A stretch of DNA of 7,898 nucleotides from Actinomycetota bacterium. GTDB taxonomy: Bacteria > Actinomycetota > UBA4738. Each line of letters opens with the position of its first letter. Within the stretch, counting starts at the first letter, position 1. Shown here piece by piece: positions 5,750 through 7,898 of this stretch. Location of the stretch: contig VAYG01000143.1 in NCBI GenBank assembly GCA_005885015.1, positions 1-7,898 of the forward strand, read 5' to 3'. The position numbers and the translations under genes are program-made. Below the pieces are notes generated by a model that had not been told where the DNA came from, ran no database searches, and saw only the letters and a program-made list of their open reading frames with translations.

Positions 5750-6405
5750 GGCTTCACCAGGCGGTCAAGGATATCCGGCAGGCCGGTCAGATCGGGAAGG
5801 TCGGCCACGCGGGGGAGATCACTCTCCTCTCCCATCCGGTTGATCCAGACGGCGGGAATGCCGAGCTCCACGCACGGCGCCAGGTCGTGGAACGGGCTGG
5901 CGGCCACGTGGATGTGGCGCCCGGGATCGGCGCCGGTCCGACGCTTGAACTCGAGCCAGTGCCCCGGCGCCGGCTTGTACGAGCCGGCCTCGCGAGCCGT
6001 GATGGCGAGGTCCGGCTCGACGCCGATCGCGCGGGTCGACGCCGCCAAAAGGTCGGGGTCCGTGTTGGAGAGGATGCCCAACAGCCACCCTCGGCTTCGA
6101 AGCTCCCGGAGCCCCCCCGGGACGTCTGGGAACGGCGGCCAGTCGGGAAGGGAATCGCCCAGCGCCTCCCGCGCCTCGGCCGGGAGCGCCAACCCCTCGA
6201 TCCGGGCGACCTCGGCCAGAGCGAGCGCCAGCACCTCACGATAGGGGCGGCCCGACCCCTGCTGGATCCGGGGCTCAACCTCGTGGTACCGAAGGAGCAG
6301 CCGTCCCCGGTTGGCCGACGGCCACAGGGCGCTCATCGCGGACCCGATCCCGCCCTCCCAGTCGATCAGGGTCCCGTAGCAGTCGAACGTCGCCCACCGG
6401 TCCAT
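5746..6405 (-). CDS. HAD-superfamily hydrolase (subfamily IA, haloacid dehalogenase type II-like)
   Basis: This 219-residue HAD hydrolase has motif I FDCYGTLID with nucleophile Asp8 and Thr12. Motif II is ILSNTDPD (Ser113). The motif III Lys144 lies in SYKPAPGHW, and motif IV is AASPFHD (Ser170, Asp174). A cap domain fills residues about 15-95. The YGT variant of motif I and an Arg at position 39 recall L-2-haloacid dehalogenases. However, the active-site Asn of those enzymes in motif IV is not obvious here (S-P-F-H-D), so a phosphatase role is equally possible. It starts 32 nt after the ftsH stop without a clear Shine-Dalgarno. Its TGA overlaps the folE ATG as ATGA, which makes a link to folate synthesis worth considering, for example dephosphorylation of dihydroneopterin phosphate. 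That role is inference only. Confidence 0.85.
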   Translation of the reverse strand: MDRWATFDCYGTLIDWEGGIGSAMSALWPSANRGRLLLRYHEVEPRIQQGSGRPYREVLALALAEVARIEGLALPAEAREALGDSLPDWPPFPDVPGGLRELRSRGWLLGILSNTDPDLLAASTRAIGVEPDLAITAREAGSYKPAPGHWLEFKRRTGADPGRHIHVAASPFHDLAPCVELGIPAVWINRMGEESDLPRVADLPDLTGLPDILDRLVKP

Positions 6406-6437
6406 ACGTGTTCGCGGCGCCGGGGAGGGTCGAGGTC

Positions 6438-7898
6438 CTAGGCCGGGGCCGCCGGCGGCGACTGCCGTGGCGCCTGCACGGAGCGGCGGGCCACGGACAC
6501 CCCGGCTCCCACCCCCGGGCGCTGGGGCCGTTTCTCCAACCCTTCCAGCAGCGCCACCAGCTGCTCCTTCTCGATCGTCTCCTTCTCCATGAGGGCCGCA
6601 GCGATCCGATCGAGGCTCTGCCGGTGCTCCGTGAGGATCTCCAGGGCCTCGTCGTGGGCCTCGTCGATCAATACGCGGATCTCGGAGTCGATCTCGAAGG
6701 CCACCTGGTCGGAGTAGTCCGGGTGCGAGGCGAAGTCGCGCCCCAGGAACACCTGGTCCTGCTTCTGGCCCAGGGTGAGGGGACCCAGGCGGTCGGACAT
6801 CCCGTACTCGGTGACCATCTGCCGAGAGATCTTCGTGGCCCGGTCGAGGTCGTTCTGGGCACCCGTGGTGATGTCGCCGAACGTCAGCTCCTCGGCCACC
6901 CGCCCGCCGAGCAGCATGGCGAGCTCGTCGATCAGCTCCGCCCGGGTCACCAGGAACTTGTCCTCGAGCGGCAAGGTCAAGGTGTAGCCGAGGGCGCGGC
7001 CCCTAGGGATCACCGAGATCTTGTGGACCGGATCGGCGTTGGGCAGCAGGTAGGCCACCAGGGCGTGCCCGCCCTCGTGGTAGGCGATGACCTTCTTCTC
7101 CCGCTCGGAGATCAGTCGGGTCCTTCGTTCCGGTCCGGCCACCACGCGGTCGATGGCCTCCTCGAGCTCGACCATGGTCACCGCGCTCTTCCCCCGCCGC
7201 GCCGTGAGCAGCGCTCCCTCATTGATCACGTTGGCCAGGTCTGCCCCGGTGAACCCCGGCGTCCGGCGGGCGATCACGTCGAGCTCGACCGTGGGGTCGA
7301 GCGGCTTGCCGCGCGCGTGCACCCGGAGGATCCCCTTGCGCCCCTCGAGGTCGGGGCGGTCGATCACGACCTGCCGGTCGAACCGCCCGGGCCGCAGCAG
7401 CGCCGGGTCCAGGATGTCGGGACGGTTGGTTGCGGCCATGAGGATGACCCCGGTCTTGGTATCGAACCCGTCCATCTCCACCAACAGCTGGTTGAGCGTC
7501 TGCTCCCGTTCGTCGTGCCCGCCACCCAGCCCCGCACCTCGATGGCGACCCACCGCGTCGATCTCGTCGATGAACACGATGGCCGGCGCCGACTGCTTGG
7601 CCTGTTCGAACAGGTCGCGCACGCGGGCCGCCCCCACGCCGACGAACATCTCCACGAAGTCCGAGCCGCTGATCGACAGGAACGGGACGCCCGCCTCACC
7701 CGCCACGGCCCGGGCCAGCAGGGTCTTCCCCGTCCCGGGGGGTCCGTACAGAAGGAGGCCCTTGGGGACCTTGGCCCCCATGGCCTGGAACTTCGCAGGG
7801 TTCTCCAGGTAGTCCTTGATCTCCTGGAGCTCTTCGACCGCCTCGTCCACGCCGGCCACGTCGGCGAACGTGGTCTTGGGCTGGTCCTTGGTGACCAT
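6438..7898 (-). CDS. ftsH: ATP-dependent zinc metalloprotease FtsH (N-terminus outside the window)
   Basis: FtsH is a hexameric inner-membrane AAA+ protease that degrades misfolded and regulatory proteins. The 486 visible residues cover the AAA+ and M41 protease domains. Motifs are Walker A GPPGTGKT (52-59), pore loop MFVGVG (84-89), Walker B IVFIDEID (107-114), and the second region of homology NRPDILDPALLRPGRFDR (158-175) with arginine fingers Arg169 and Arg172. The zinc site is HEGGH (274-278), with Asp350 in GAQND as the third ligand. The last ~30 residues are a Pro/Ala/Arg-rich tail. The Met at the window edge is internal: the two transmembrane segments and periplasmic domain normally precede this VTKDQPKTTFADVAG segment, so the gene continues beyond 7898. 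It is the most upstream gene seen of the folate cluster. Confidence 0.97.
   Translation of the reverse strand: MVTKDQPKTTFADVAGVDEAVEELQEIKDYLENPAKFQAMGAKVPKGLLLYGPPGTGKTLLARAVAGEAGVPFLSISGSDFVEMFVGVGAARVRDLFEQAKQSAPAIVFIDEIDAVGRHRGAGLGGGHDEREQTLNQLLVEMDGFDTKTGVILMAATNRPDILDPALLRPGRFDRQVVIDRPDLEGRKGILRVHARGKPLDPTVELDVIARRTPGFTGADLANVINEGALLTARRGKSAVTMVELEEAIDRVVAGPERRTRLISEREKKVIAYHEGGHALVAYLLPNADPVHKISVIPRGRALGYTLTLPLEDKFLVTRAELIDELAMLLGGRVAEELTFGDITTGAQNDLDRATKISRQMVTEYGMSDRLGPLTLGQKQDQVFLGRDFASHPDYSDQVAFEIDSEIRVLIDEAHDEALEILTEHRQSLDRIAAALMEKETIEKEQLVALLEGLEKRPQRPGVGAGVSVARRSVQAPRQSPPAAPA

Noticed and set aside
4652..6244. Plus-strand ORF of 530 residues
   Set aside because: It runs antisense through folP, folE and the HAD gene, all with clear motifs; it stays open because stop codons are rare at this GC content.
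7896..7898. ATG at the window edge as the ftsH start
   Set aside because: It would give an FtsH without transmembrane segments; the residues right after it belong to the conserved linker before the AAA+ domain, so the Met is internal.

Overview
The window is GC-rich DNA with strong G/C bias at third codon positions. All nine genes I support lie on the minus strand and are tightly packed, several with 4-bp start/stop overlaps. The order ftsH, then folE, folP, folB and folK is the arrangement I know from actinobacteria such as Mycobacterium. An F420/FMN split-barrel protein, GTG start codons and an actinobacterial-style FtsH also fit an Actinomycetota-like bacterium. I cannot name a genus.

In transcription order (from 7898 down to 1) the window holds: the catalytic part of the membrane AAA+ protease FtsH, cut at its N-terminus by the window edge; a HAD-superfamily hydrolase; GTP cyclohydrolase I (folE); dihydropteroate synthase (folP), whose 3' end is broken; an alpha/beta hydrolase with an aspartate nucleophile; a small PPOX-like split-barrel flavin/F420 protein; dihydroneopterin aldolase (folB); and HPPK (folK). 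A 146-bp gap follows, then a membrane-anchored or secreted S8 (subtilisin-like) protease that ends in a tryptophan pentad repeat.

FolE, FolB, FolK and FolP carry GTP to dihydropteroate, so the middle of the window is a folate operon downstream of ftsH. Three enzymes without an established folate role (the HAD protein, the alpha/beta hydrolase and the PPOX-like protein) are built into it with overlaps or gaps of 3 to 32 nt, so they are probably co-transcribed. The HAD protein could supply the missing dihydroneopterin phosphatase step, but that is inference.

Two points deserve a second look. First, folP loses its frame near position 4386. Its well-conserved C-terminal segment (the R-V-H-D motif region) continues in another frame down to 4283, and about ten codons of the usual helix are missing between the two parts. 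This looks like an internal deletion of 3n+1 nt, either a real pseudogenisation or an assembly error. Second, the S8 protease ends in seventeen Trp-terminated units of the type [D/T]-N-[L/V]-G-W, running right up to the stop codon. I see no CRISPR, transposon, tRNA or rRNA.
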